Part shown: positions 1 through 6,036 of the stretch, in pieces
Numbering within the stretch: position 1 is the stretch's first letter
Layout: every line of letters begins with the position of its first letter
DNA from: Actinomycetota bacterium
GTDB lineage: Bacteria > Actinomycetota > Actinomycetes > Mycobacteriales > Micromonosporaceae
Assembly (NCBI GenBank): GCA_005885115.1
Contig: VAXX01000218.1
Span: 1,860-10,985 of the forward strand
DNA: 9,126 bases
Direction of reading: 5' to 3'
Program-made: the position numbers and the translations under genes
Notes under the pieces: model-generated
Database searches by the model: none
What the model saw: only the letters and a program-made list of their open reading frames with translations
Told to the model about the DNA's origin: nothing

Positions 1-1
1 G

Positions 2-694
2 CCCAGCATCCCGGCCATCGCGCAGATGTACGGCGTGGCCAAGCAGACCGTACAGCGCACCATCGACGCGCTGCGGATCGAAGGACTGCTGATCACCAAG
101 CCCGGCTCCGGTACCTACGTCCGGGGTACCCGGCGCAAGCTCAACCGGCTCTCCCGGGGCCGGTACGGCAGCCAGCGTGGCTACCACGCCGACCTCGCCG
201 CCCGGTACCGGCAGCAGTTGATCGAGGTCGGCCGCGCGCCGGCCCCGGCCGAGGTGGCCGACGCGTACGGCATCTCCCCCGGCGTCGAGCTGGTCGTCCG
301 CCGGCACCTCGTGCGTACCCAGGACGCCGTCGTCGAGGTCGGCGGCTCGTGGCTCAAGCCGACCGACACGGCGGGCAGCTCGCTGGAGCGCCCGGAGCCG
401 TTCGGCCGGCCGCTGTACCAGGAGGTCGAGGAGGTCACCGGACGCCGGTACGTCAGCGCCACCGACCAGATCACCGCCCGGCTGCCCACCCGCGAGGAGG
501 CCGAACTGCTGGCCATCCGGCCCGACACGCCGGTCCTGCACCTGCTGCACGTGGCCTACGACGAGCGGCACCGGCCGATCGAGGTGGCCACGGCGACCTG
601 GCCGGGGCCGATGACCGCGCTCACCGAGGAGTACAAGGTCCCCGCAGCCCGGCCGGACCTGCCGATCGACGGTCCCGAGCTGGCCCTGGGCTGA
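2..694 (+). CDS. GntR/HutC-family transcriptional regulator with UTRA domain (5' end missing)
   Basis: This is a DNA-binding regulator whose ligand-sensing domain is expected to control DNA binding. The reading frame is open to the left edge, so the N-terminus is missing; 230 residues are visible. Visible residues 1-45 are the second half of a winged helix-turn-helix: PSIPAIAQMYGV, then the recognition helix (KQTVQRTIDALRIEGLL) and the wing (KPGSGTYVRG). This is the standard GntR pattern. From about residue 79 to 210 follows a UTRA-like domain, with the typical RRHLV strand, a PLYQEVEEVTG segment and a late LLHVAYDERHRPIEVATATWP segment. An ATG at 26 lies inside the helix-turn-helix and is not the true start. 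The gene converges on mshC with 13 bp between the stops, so it is probably unrelated to mycothiol. Family assignment is solid; ligand and targets are unknown. Confidence 0.92.
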   Translation, partial: PSIPAIAQMYGVAKQTVQRTIDALRIEGLLITKPGSGTYVRGTRRKLNRLSRGRYGSQRGYHADLAARYRQQLIEVGRAPAPAEVADAYGISPGVELVVRRHLVRTQDAVVEVGGSWLKPTDTAGSSLERPEPFGRPLYQEVEEVTGRRYVSATDQITARLPTREEAELLAIRPDTPVLHLLHVAYDERHRPIEVATATWPGPMTALTEEYKVPAARPDLPIDGPELALG

Positions 695-713
695 GTCCGG
701 CGACCGCTCAGCC
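689..713. terminator. Bidirectional hairpin between the GntR and mshC stops
   Basis: GGCTGAG (689-695) and CTCAGCC (707-713) form a perfect 7 bp inverted repeat. Inside it CGG (698-700) pairs with CCG (704-706) around a CGA loop, leaving a 2 nt bulge (TC, 696-697). The left arm holds the TGA of the regulator and the right arm holds the TGA of mshC on the other strand. There is no T-tract, which is usual for actinobacterial terminators. Its position between convergent genes supports a shared terminator; activity is inferred. Confidence 0.6.
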
Positions 714-1946
714 GCCGATCCCGAGCAGGGCGTCGAGCGTGTCGGCGACCAGTGCCGGAGCGCCGGGGTCGGTACCCTCGCCGGACAGCGCCGCCTCGGC
801 CCAGGCGTCCACCGACCGCAGCGCACCGGGCGAGTCGAGATCGTCGGCGAGCCGCTCACGTACCGCCGCCAGCAGCGCCGCCCCGTCCGGGCCGGCGGGC
901 GCCCCGAGCGCCGCCCGCCACCGGGCCAGCCGCTCCTGACCGGCCTTGAGCAGGTCATCGGTCCACTGCCGGTCGGTGCGGTAGTGGTCAGCGAGCAGGG
1001 CCAGGCGCAGCGCCATCGGGTCGACCCCGTCGGCCCGCAGCCGGGACGCGAAGACCAGGTTTCCCTTGCTCTTGCTCATCTTCTCGCCGGCCAGCCCGAT
1101 CATGCCGGCGTGCACGTAGTGGCCGGCGAACGGCCAGTGCCCGGTCAGGACTTCCGCGTGCGCGGCGGACATCTCGTGGTGCGGGAAGACCAGGTCGTTG
1201 CCGCCGCCCTGGACGTCGATCCGGTCCCCGAGCAGTTCCAGCGCGATCACCGCGCACTCGATGTGCCAGCCGGGTCGGCCGGGGCCCAGGTCCGCGCCGG
1301 GCCAGGACGGCTCGCCGTCGCGTACGCCGCGCCAGAGCAGGGGATCCAGGGGGTCGCGCTTTCCGGCCCGGTCCGGGTCGCCGCCGCGCTCGGCGGACAG
1401 TTCCACCATCCGGGTACGGGTCAGGTGCGACTCGTACCCGAACCGGGGCGCGGCGCTGACGTCGAAATACACGTCGCCGGTACCGTCGTCCAGCCGGTAC
1501 GCGACCCCGTCGCCGAGCAGCCGGGCCACCGTGGCGACGATGGCCGGGATGGACTCCACCGCCCCGACGTAGTGGGTGGGCGGCAGGATCCGCAGCGCCG
1601 CCATGTCCTCGCGGAACAGCGCCGTCTCGCGCATCGCGAGCACGACCCAGTCCTCGTGGTCCCGGGCGGCCCGTTCCAGCAGCGGATCGTCGATGTCGGT
1701 GACGTTCTGGACGTAGTCGACCCGGTGCCCGGCATCGCGCCACAGCCGGTTGATCAGGTCAAACGTGATCATCGTGGCGGCGTGGCCCAGGTGTGCCGCG
1801 TCGTACGGGGTGATCCCGCAGACGTACATGCGGGCCGGGTCCTCGGGGGCGGTGGGGTGCACGCCGTCCCGGGCGCTGTCGAACAGTGCCAGGGTTCGCC
1901 CGCCAGGGGGCAGCGGCGGTACCTCCGGGGGCGGCCAGGACTTCAT
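708..1946 (-). CDS. mshC: L-cysteine:1D-myo-inositol 2-amino-2-deoxy-alpha-D-glucopyranoside ligase MshC
   Basis: This cytosolic enzyme joins L-cysteine to GlcN-inositol using ATP through a cysteinyl-AMP intermediate. It is the penultimate step of mycothiol synthesis, before acetylation by MshD. The 412-residue length is normal. It has the class I tRNA-synthetase-like fold: a HIGH-type motif HLGHA at 52-56 inside the MshC-specific sequence [13 protein letters not shown], and KMSKS at 289-293. Expected zinc ligands are C43 (YVCG), C231 (HIEC) and H256 (FPHHE). T46, H55, T83, W227 and D251 fall at positions I recall as active-site residues in the M. smegmatis structure. GITPYD and the lack of the long tRNA-binding C-terminal region separate it from CysS. 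The ATG is 23 bp after the SCO1664-family stop, with no clear ribosome binding site but a TAGGCT box 6 nt upstream, so the mRNA may be leaderless. It is last in the minus-strand block and no key residue is missing. Confidence 0.96.
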   Translation of the reverse strand: MKSWPPPEVPPLPPGGRTLALFDSARDGVHPTAPEDPARMYVCGITPYDAAHLGHAATMITFDLINRLWRDAGHRVDYVQNVTDIDDPLLERAARDHEDWVVLAMRETALFREDMAALRILPPTHYVGAVESIPAIVATVARLLGDGVAYRLDDGTGDVYFDVSAAPRFGYESHLTRTRMVELSAERGGDPDRAGKRDPLDPLLWRGVRDGEPSWPGADLGPGRPGWHIECAVIALELLGDRIDVQGGGNDLVFPHHEMSAAHAEVLTGHWPFAGHYVHAGMIGLAGEKMSKSKGNLVFASRLRADGVDPMALRLALLADHYRTDRQWTDDLLKAGQERLARWRAALGAPAGPDGAALLAAVRERLADDLDSPGALRSVDAWAEAALSGEGTDPGAPALVADTLDALLGIGG

Positions 1947-1952
1947 GGGCCC

Positions 1953-1958
1953 AGCCTA
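1953..1958 (-). promoter_or_regulatory. Candidate -10 box (TAGGCT) of a leaderless mshC transcript
   Basis: On the minus strand TAGGCT fits TANNNT and ends 6 nt before the mshC ATG, which would place the transcription start at or very near the ATG. No purine-rich ribosome binding site is present and I find no convincing -35 hexamer. It would let mshC be transcribed separately from the genes upstream. Inferred from pattern only. Confidence 0.45.
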
Positions 1959-1969
1959 ACGAGGCCGGC

Positions 1970-2770
1970 TCAGACCGGCGGCCAGGGTACGGCGGGCCGG
2001 TCCCCGCCCGGCGCCGGGAACCGGCCGGCGGCCAGCAGCGCGTCCACCCGGGTACCGACCCGGGCCACCTCGGTCACGGTCAGGTGCTCGGCCAGCGCCG
2101 CGCCCAGCGTGCCGGACAGCTCGGCGCGCAGCTTCCCGAGCACCTCCACGGCCGGGTCCGGCAGCGGCTCCCCGATCCACCCCCACAGGATGGTCCGCAG
2201 CTTGTTCTCCACGTGGAAGCACAGGCCGTGGTCCACCCCGTACACGTGTCCGTCCACCGTGGACAGGATGTGGCCGCCCTTGCGGTCGGCGTTGTTCGCC
2301 ACCACGTCGAACACGGCCAGGTGGGACAGCCGGAGGTCGTCGGCGTGTGCCAGGACGTACGGCGAGCCGTCGCTGTCCTGCGCCGACATGACGCCGTACC
2401 AGCCCTCGGGTACCGCGTCCGCCGGTACGAAGCCGAGCAGCTGCTCAGCCTCGTCGGACTCCTCGATCCAGAGCTGGCAGGCGCCCGGGCCCAGCGGCCC
2501 GTCCCGCAGCACCGTCGGCGGTACGCACGCCCACCCGGTGGCCTCGGCCAGCAGGTACGCGCTGACCTCCCGCCCGGCGAGGGTACCGTCCGGAAAGTCC
2601 CACAACGGCCGCTCCCCGCGGACCGGCTTGTACACGCACCGCGCGCTCACCCCGTCCAGCGTCAGATAGGCCCGCAGCGTCGTGTTCGATGCCTCCACCA
2701 GCCGACCCTCCAGCTCAAGGGTGCCCGCGCGCAGCAGTTCCAGCGCGTCGGGCCCGGCGAGTGGAGCCAC
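1970..2770 (-). CDS. SCO1664-family protein, phosphatidylinositol 3-/4-kinase-like fold
   Basis: This conserved actinobacterial protein has no established function. It is 266 residues from a GTG whose G is also the last base of the DUF3090 stop codon (TAGTG). That overlap, and the lack of conservation-like sequence further upstream, decide the start; an in-frame GTG at 2842 would add 24 residues lying inside the DUF3090 zinc-ribbon codons. Kinase-like landmarks follow the order seen in type II PI4-kinases: a lysine strand CVYKPVRGERPLWDFP (K48), a catalytic-loop-like NNADRKGGH (159-167, with D162), and a metal-site-like YGVDHG (177-182, with D180). The SCO1664 family (TIGR03843) is known to show distant similarity to PI3/PI4 kinases; activity has not been shown as far as I know. 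Translation is probably coupled to DUF3090, and mshC follows after 23 bp. It could be an active small-molecule kinase or a pseudokinase. Confidence 0.88.
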   Translation of the reverse strand: MAPLAGPDALELLRAGTLELEGRLVEASNTTLRAYLTLDGVSARCVYKPVRGERPLWDFPDGTLAGREVSAYLLAEATGWACVPPTVLRDGPLGPGACQLWIEESDEAEQLLGFVPADAVPEGWYGVMSAQDSDGSPYVLAHADDLRLSHLAVFDVVANNADRKGGHILSTVDGHVYGVDHGLCFHVENKLRTILWGWIGEPLPDPAVEVLGKLRAELSGTLGAALAEHLTVTEVARVGTRVDALLAAGRFPAPGGDRPAVPWPPV

Positions 2771-3318
2771 TAGCGGTGGTAGCCGTTGTGCCGGGGGCAC
2801 AGATGACCCTTCGGGTCCAGCGGCTGGCCGCACAGCGGGCACGGCGGCCGGCCGGCGGCCACGACCCGACGGGCGCGCTCGATGAAGTCACGCGTCGCCG
2901 CCGGGGTCAGCCGGACCCGCAGCCGGTCGAGGTCGGCGGTGTCCTCCTCGGTCGGCTCCTCGTCCTCCTCGGTCTCCCCGGCCGCGATGGCCTCGATGAC
3001 GACGGTGGTGGTGTCCACGTCGAAGGCCAGGCCGAGGGTACCGACCCGGAACTCCTCGTCCACCGGGGACTCCAGCGGCTCGTTGTCGGGCACCTCGACG
3101 ACCGCCTCGGGCAGCACCACCCCGAAGCGGCGGTGCGCCTCGCCCAGCAGTTCGTCCAGCTTCTCCGCGAGCAGGGCCACCTGTACCTTCTCCAGGGCCA
3201 CGCTGACCAGCCGGCCCCCGCCCCGGGCCTGGAGGTAGAAGACCCGCTCACCGGGTGGCCCCACGGTGCCGGCCACGAACCGCTCCGGCGGCTCGAACGC
3301 GTACACCTGATGGGTCAT
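2770..3318 (-). CDS. DUF3090 family protein with C-terminal zinc ribbon
   Basis: Function unknown. The 182-residue protein starts MTHQVYAF and matches the actinobacterial DUF3090 family (TIGR03847) found beside SCO1664-family genes. Residues 1-150 form a mixed alpha/beta region with an acidic linker (ETEEDEEPTEED, 115-126). The C-terminus has a probable single metal site: C160-x2-C163-x10-C174-x2-H177, inside CPLCGQPLDPKGHLCPRH. The ATG overlaps the phosphatase stop as ATGA, a typical translational-coupling arrangement, and the stop overlaps the next start as TAGTG. TAGGGT ends 7 nt before the ATG; it could be a leaderless -10 box, or its AGGG could act as a weak ribosome binding site. The frame stays open upstream to 3876 over the phosphatase gene, but that part is only the opposite-register shadow of the phosphatase. 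Possible roles are an adaptor or regulator for its two enzyme-like neighbours (inference). Confidence 0.9.
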   Translation of the reverse strand: MTHQVYAFEPPERFVAGTVGPPGERVFYLQARGGGRLVSVALEKVQVALLAEKLDELLGEAHRRFGVVLPEAVVEVPDNEPLESPVDEEFRVGTLGLAFDVDTTTVVIEAIAAGETEEDEEPTEEDTADLDRLRVRLTPAATRDFIERARRVVAAGRPPCPLCGQPLDPKGHLCPRHNGYHR

Positions 3319-4055
3319 GGTGTCGACCCTATCCGAGCGGTACCCGCTCCGTCCGCTTGCGCGGCCGGGCCCGCGCCACCCCCCACGACCGCGTCTGAGC
3401 TGTTCCGACGCCGGGTCCGGCGCTTCGCGGGGCGCAGCCCGGACAGGTCGCCGCCGATGTCGTTCGCTCTGAGCAGAAAGGGGCGCAGCGGGGTGTACCG
3501 GATGAGCGTGAGCGAGGCGGGGTCGATCACGATGCGCTGGAACACGTCCAGGTGCATACCCAGCGCATCCGCGACGATCGACTTGATCACGTCGCCGTGG
3601 CTGCACGCCAACCAGACCGCGTCCGGACCGTGCTGCGCGGTGACCCGGGCGTCCCAGTCGCGTACCGCCGCGACCGCCCGCGCGGACACCTCGGCCATCG
3701 ACTCGCCCCCGGGAAACCGGGCTCCGCTCGGATGCGCCTGGACGACCTGCCACAGCGGCTGCTTGGCCAGGCTCTTGAGCGGCTGGCCCTCCCACTCGCC
3801 GTACCCGCACTCGATCAGCCGGGGCTCGATCTCCGGTACCGCGCCGGGCAGGGCGAGCTCGACGGTCTGCCGGCACCGGATCAGCGGGCTGCTGACCACG
3901 GTGGCCAGCGGCACGCCCGCGGCCGACAGCCGCTGGCCCACCGCCAGCGACTGGGCCCGGCCGGACTCGTCCAGCTCGGTCGGCTGGTGCCCGGCCAGGG
4001 TGCCGCCGGCGTTGGAGGTGGTCCGGCCGTGCCGGAGGAGGATCAACGTCGCCAC
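3315..4055 (-). CDS. Histidine phosphatase family protein (MSMEG_4193-like)
   Basis: Members of this branch of the phosphoglycerate-mutase superfamily remove phosphate from small substrates through a phosphohistidine. The protein is 246 residues from a GTG at 4055. All expected active-site residues are visible: R8-H9-G10 (LLRHGRT) with nucleophile H9, R60 in SSPLIRCRQT, E82 in LIECGYGEWEG (probable acid/base), and H153 in CSHGD. The core ends near residue 200. It is followed by a tail of about 40 residues with a basic patch (KRRTRRR, 211-217) and an Ala/Gly-rich end. The GTG is chosen because the domain starts right there and TAGCCT lies 7 nt upstream; a longer version to 4145 would add an unlikely W/P-rich leader overlapping uppP. 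It is first of the mshC block and 40 bp after the uppP stop. Substrate unknown; a GlcNAc-inositol-phosphate phosphatase role is a hypothesis from context. Confidence 0.92.
   Translation of the reverse strand: MATLILLRHGRTTSNAGGTLAGHQPTELDESGRAQSLAVGQRLSAAGVPLATVVSSPLIRCRQTVELALPGAVPEIEPRLIECGYGEWEGQPLKSLAKQPLWQVVQAHPSGARFPGGESMAEVSARAVAAVRDWDARVTAQHGPDAVWLACSHGDVIKSIVADALGMHLDVFQRIVIDPASLTLIRYTPLRPFLLRANDIGGDLSGLRPAKRRTRRRNSSDAVVGGGAGPAAQADGAGTARIGSTP
3326..3331 (-). promoter_or_regulatory. Candidate -10 box (TAGGGT) before DUF3090
   Basis: TAGGGT on the minus strand fits TANNNT and ends 7 nt before the DUF3090 ATG, inside the last codons of the phosphatase gene. No -35 element is evident. 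Because the ATG also overlaps the phosphatase stop, this would be an internal promoter on top of translational coupling. It could equally be chance or a weak AGGG ribosome binding site. Confidence 0.3.
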
Positions 4056-4062
4056 GCCAGCC

Positions 4063-4068
4063 AGGCTA
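4063..4068 (-). promoter_or_regulatory. Candidate -10 box (TAGCCT) of a leaderless phosphatase transcript
   Basis: TAGCCT on the minus strand ends 7 nt before the GTG of the histidine phosphatase, in the 40 bp gap after uppP. No ribosome binding site is visible. A leaderless start here would make this the main promoter of the phosphatase-DUF3090-SCO1664-mshC block. No good -35 hexamer was found. Confidence 0.45.
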
Positions 4069-4095
4069 CGTGGCGGCCCGGCTTGACGCGGCCCG

Positions 4096-4850
4096 CTACC
4101 TGGCGGAGATGGCGGCCGTGGCCAGCGCCACCAGCAGGGCCACACCGACGAGGACGCGATACCAGACGAAGGTGACGATCGAGTGGCGTACCACGAACCG
4201 CAGCAGCCAGGCGATCGACGCGTACGCCACGACGAAGCTGACCGCGGTCCCCACCACCAGCGCCGGTACCCCGACGCTGTCGCCCTTGAGCGCGTCCTTG
4301 AGCTCGTACAGTCCGGCGGCCGCCAGGGCCGGGATGCCGAGGAAGAACGAGAGCCGGGTCGCGGTGACCCGGTCCAGGTCCCGCAGCAACCCGACGGAGA
4401 TGGTGGCGCCGGAGCGGGACACCCCCGGAATCAACGCGATGCACTGGGCGAGCCCGATGATCAGGGCGTCCCGCCAGTTGACCTCCTTCTCACCCACAGG
4501 CTGCGCAGCGGGCCGACGATGAAGTGCTTGGCGCCCAGGCCAAGGACGCCGATCGGCAGCGAGCCGAGGATGACGTACCAGCCGAACCGGTAGTCGAAGC
4601 CGCGCGCCTCCCGGTTGACCAGGCCCTTGGCGAAGCCACCCACGATGCGCACGATGTCGCGGAAGAAGTAGATGATCGCGGCGATGATCGCGCCGACCTG
4701 GATCACCGCGGTGAACCCGGTCACCGACGGGTCGTCGACCTTGAGGTCGAGCAGCTTCTCGGTGATCGTCAGGTGCCCGGTCGAGGACACCGGGAGGAAC
4801 TCGGTGAGGCCCTCGACGACCCCGAGTACGACCGCTTTCCAGACTTCCAC
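4096..4850 (-). pseudogene. uppP: Undecaprenyl-diphosphatase UppP, frame broken by an internal deletion
   Basis: Intact UppP is a membrane enzyme that dephosphorylates undecaprenyl pyrophosphate so the lipid carrier can be reused for peptidoglycan. The GTG at 4850 begins one base after the LLM gene's stop, with AGGGGAG (4855-4861) as ribosome binding site. The first 120 or so residues are normal: GVVEGLTEFLPVSSTGH carries E13, E17 and H26, and the sequence runs to GPLRSLWV. The frame then shifts into RRRSTGGTP and stops at 4461. A different frame resumes near 4497 with GEKEVNWRDAL and holds the second motif PGVSRSGAT and the remaining helices, ending at 4096. Compared with family members, about 24 residues (one transmembrane helix and a polar loop) are missing at the join. 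The frame change requires a loss of 3n+1 bases, so roughly 73. The second part has no convincing ribosome binding site. It may be a true pseudogene, an assembly error, or much less likely a split enzyme. Confidence 0.82.
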
Positions 4851-4851
4851 G

Positions 4852-5904
4852 TCACTCCCCTACGCCCGAACGCTCCAACGCCTGCGCGACCTGGCGCAGG
4901 GTCTGCACGCCGGACTCGACGTCGGCCACGAAAAGCGTGACCGACAGTGTGGTGACGCCGGCGGCAGCGTATTCACGCATACGCGCGGCGACCCGGTCAA
5001 CCGGGCCGAGCAGGCTGGTCCGGTCGATGAACTCCAGCGGTACGGCGGCGGCCGCGTCCCGGTGCCGTTTGGCCAGGTACAGCTCCTGTACCTGGTGGGC
5101 GGCGTCGGCGTACCCCATCCGGACGGCGAGCTGGTTGTAGAAGTTCTGGTCCCGGCTGCCCATCCCGCCCACGTACAGGGCGGCGTACCAGCGCACCAGC
5201 TCGGCGCAGGCGGCCACGTCCTCGCCCACCACGACCGGTACGGCGGGCACGACGTCGAACCCGTCGAGCGTCGCGCCGGCCCGGGCCCGGCCGGTGGCGA
5301 TCGAGGTGAGCTGCTCGGCGGCGTACTCGGGGGCGAGGAACACGGCCAGCCAGCCGTCGGCCAGCTCGCCGGCCAGCTCCAGGTTCTTCGGCCCGACGGC
5401 GGCCAGGTACGTCGGGATCCGCTTGCGCACCGGGGTGAAGCTCAGCTTGAGTGGCTTGCCCGGACCGTCGGGCAGCGGAAGCGGATAGAACTGGCCGTCG
5501 TAGGCGACCCGCTCGCCGGCCACGGCCATCCGCACGATCTCCAGGTACTCGCGGGTGCGCTGGAGGGGCCGGCCGAACCGTACCCCGTGCCAGCCCTCGG
5601 ACACCTGCGGCCCGGAGATCCCCAGGCCCAGCCGGAACCGGCCGCCGGACAGGGTGTCCAGGGTCGCCGCGGTCATCGCCGTCATGGCCGGGGTACGCGC
5701 CGGGATCTGCATCACCGCGCTCCCGACGTCGATCCGCTGGGTCTGCCCGGCGATCCAGGACAGCATCGTCACCGAGTCCGACCCGTACGCCTCGGCGGCC
5801 CATACGACCGCGTATCCGAGCCGGTCCGCCTCCTGGGCGAGCGCCAGATGGTCGGCGGGCGTGGTCCACGCCGTCTGGTATCCGAGACTGAGCCCCAACC
5901 GCAT
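4852..5904 (-). CDS. LLM class F420-dependent oxidoreductase
   Basis: This 350-residue luciferase-like monooxygenase-family enzyme is predicted to use coenzyme F420, a deazaflavin cofactor common in actinomycetes; the substrate is unknown. Visible family features are the N-terminal beta strand MRLGLSLGYQ, the AEAYGSDS segment (37-44), the TLDTLSGGRF-RLGLGISGPQ segment (81-100) typical of the F420-binding LLM fold, and a TYLAAVGPKN segment followed by ADGWLAVF. The overall pattern resembles the Rv3520c-type subfamily. The ATG is supported by AGGGGG (5910-5915) at 5 nt spacing and by a promoter upstream. The stop TGA is one base before the uppP GTG, so the two genes are almost certainly co-transcribed and translationally coupled. 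It is divergent from the aldo/keto reductase, with 132 bp between starts. Family call is firm; F420 rather than FMN use is inferred from similarity. Confidence 0.92.
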   Translation of the reverse strand: MRLGLSLGYQTAWTTPADHLALAQEADRLGYAVVWAAEAYGSDSVTMLSWIAGQTQRIDVGSAVMQIPARTPAMTAMTAATLDTLSGGRFRLGLGISGPQVSEGWHGVRFGRPLQRTREYLEIVRMAVAGERVAYDGQFYPLPLPDGPGKPLKLSFTPVRKRIPTYLAAVGPKNLELAGELADGWLAVFLAPEYAAEQLTSIATGRARAGATLDGFDVVPAVPVVVGEDVAACAELVRWYAALYVGGMGSRDQNFYNQLAVRMGYADAAHQVQELYLAKRHRDAAAAVPLEFIDRTSLLGPVDRVAARMREYAAAGVTTLSVTLFVADVESGVQTLRQVAQALERSGVGE

Positions 5905-5938
5905 GCTGTCCCCCTGACGCGAGCCGACCGGAGGGGTA

Positions 5939-5969
5939 AGCCTACCGGTGGGTAACCCAGGAGCGTCAC
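5939..5969 (-). promoter_or_regulatory. Promoter for the LLM oxidoreductase-uppP unit, with embedded palindrome
   Basis: Read on the minus strand, TGACGC (5963-5968, -35-like) is followed after 18 bp by TAGGCT (5939-5944, -10-like). Transcription would start about 30 nt before the ATG, leaving room for the AGGGGG ribosome binding site. The spacer holds a perfect 11 bp palindrome, TGGGT-A-ACCCA (5949-5959), and the -10 box lies within GGTA-AGCC-TACC (5935-5946). These could be operator half-sites; no regulator is identified. Confidence 0.5.
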
Positions 5970-6022
5970 CCGGCGGGACCGGTCGGCGGCGGGGCGTCCC
6001 CCCGGGCCGAGCGACACGCCGG

Positions 6023-6028
6023 TAGTTT
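6023..6028 (+). promoter_or_regulatory. Candidate -10 box (TAGTTT) of a leaderless aldo/keto reductase transcript
   Basis: TAGTTT fits TANNNT and ends 8 nt before the ATG at 6037. Nothing resembling a ribosome binding site lies between. It stands in the 132 bp divergent region shared with the LLM gene. No convincing -35 hexamer is seen. Confidence 0.45.
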
Positions 6029-6036
6029 CACGTTCC

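Noticed and set aside
984..2669. Plus-strand open frame of 561 codons opposite mshC and the SCO1664-family gene
   Set aside because: It lies antisense to two clearly conserved genes, is low-complexity in Arg/Gly/Pro/Ala, and matches nothing recognisable. Long antisense frames are common at this GC content.
2771..2842. Longer SCO1664-family protein from a GTG at 2842
   Set aside because: It would add 24 residues overlapping the conserved zinc-ribbon codons; the TAGTG overlap at 2768-2772 is a better start.
3319..3876. Upstream extension of the DUF3090 frame
   Set aside because: The extension overlaps the phosphatase in another frame and is Arg/Ala-rich noise; the family N-terminus MTHQVYAF and the ATGA overlap fix the start at 3318.
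2689..4086. Plus-strand open frame of 465 codons opposite DUF3090 and the phosphatase
   Set aside because: Antisense shadow of conserved coding sequence, with no domain-like pattern or translation signals.
4096..4497. Second half of uppP as an independent gene starting at GTG 4497
   Set aside because: No ribosome binding site or promoter-like box precedes it, it lacks the first catalytic motif, and it continues exactly where the first fragment breaks.
4672..5955. Plus-strand open frame of 427 codons opposite uppP and the LLM gene
   Set aside because: Antisense shadow; the LLM family match on the minus strand is unambiguous.
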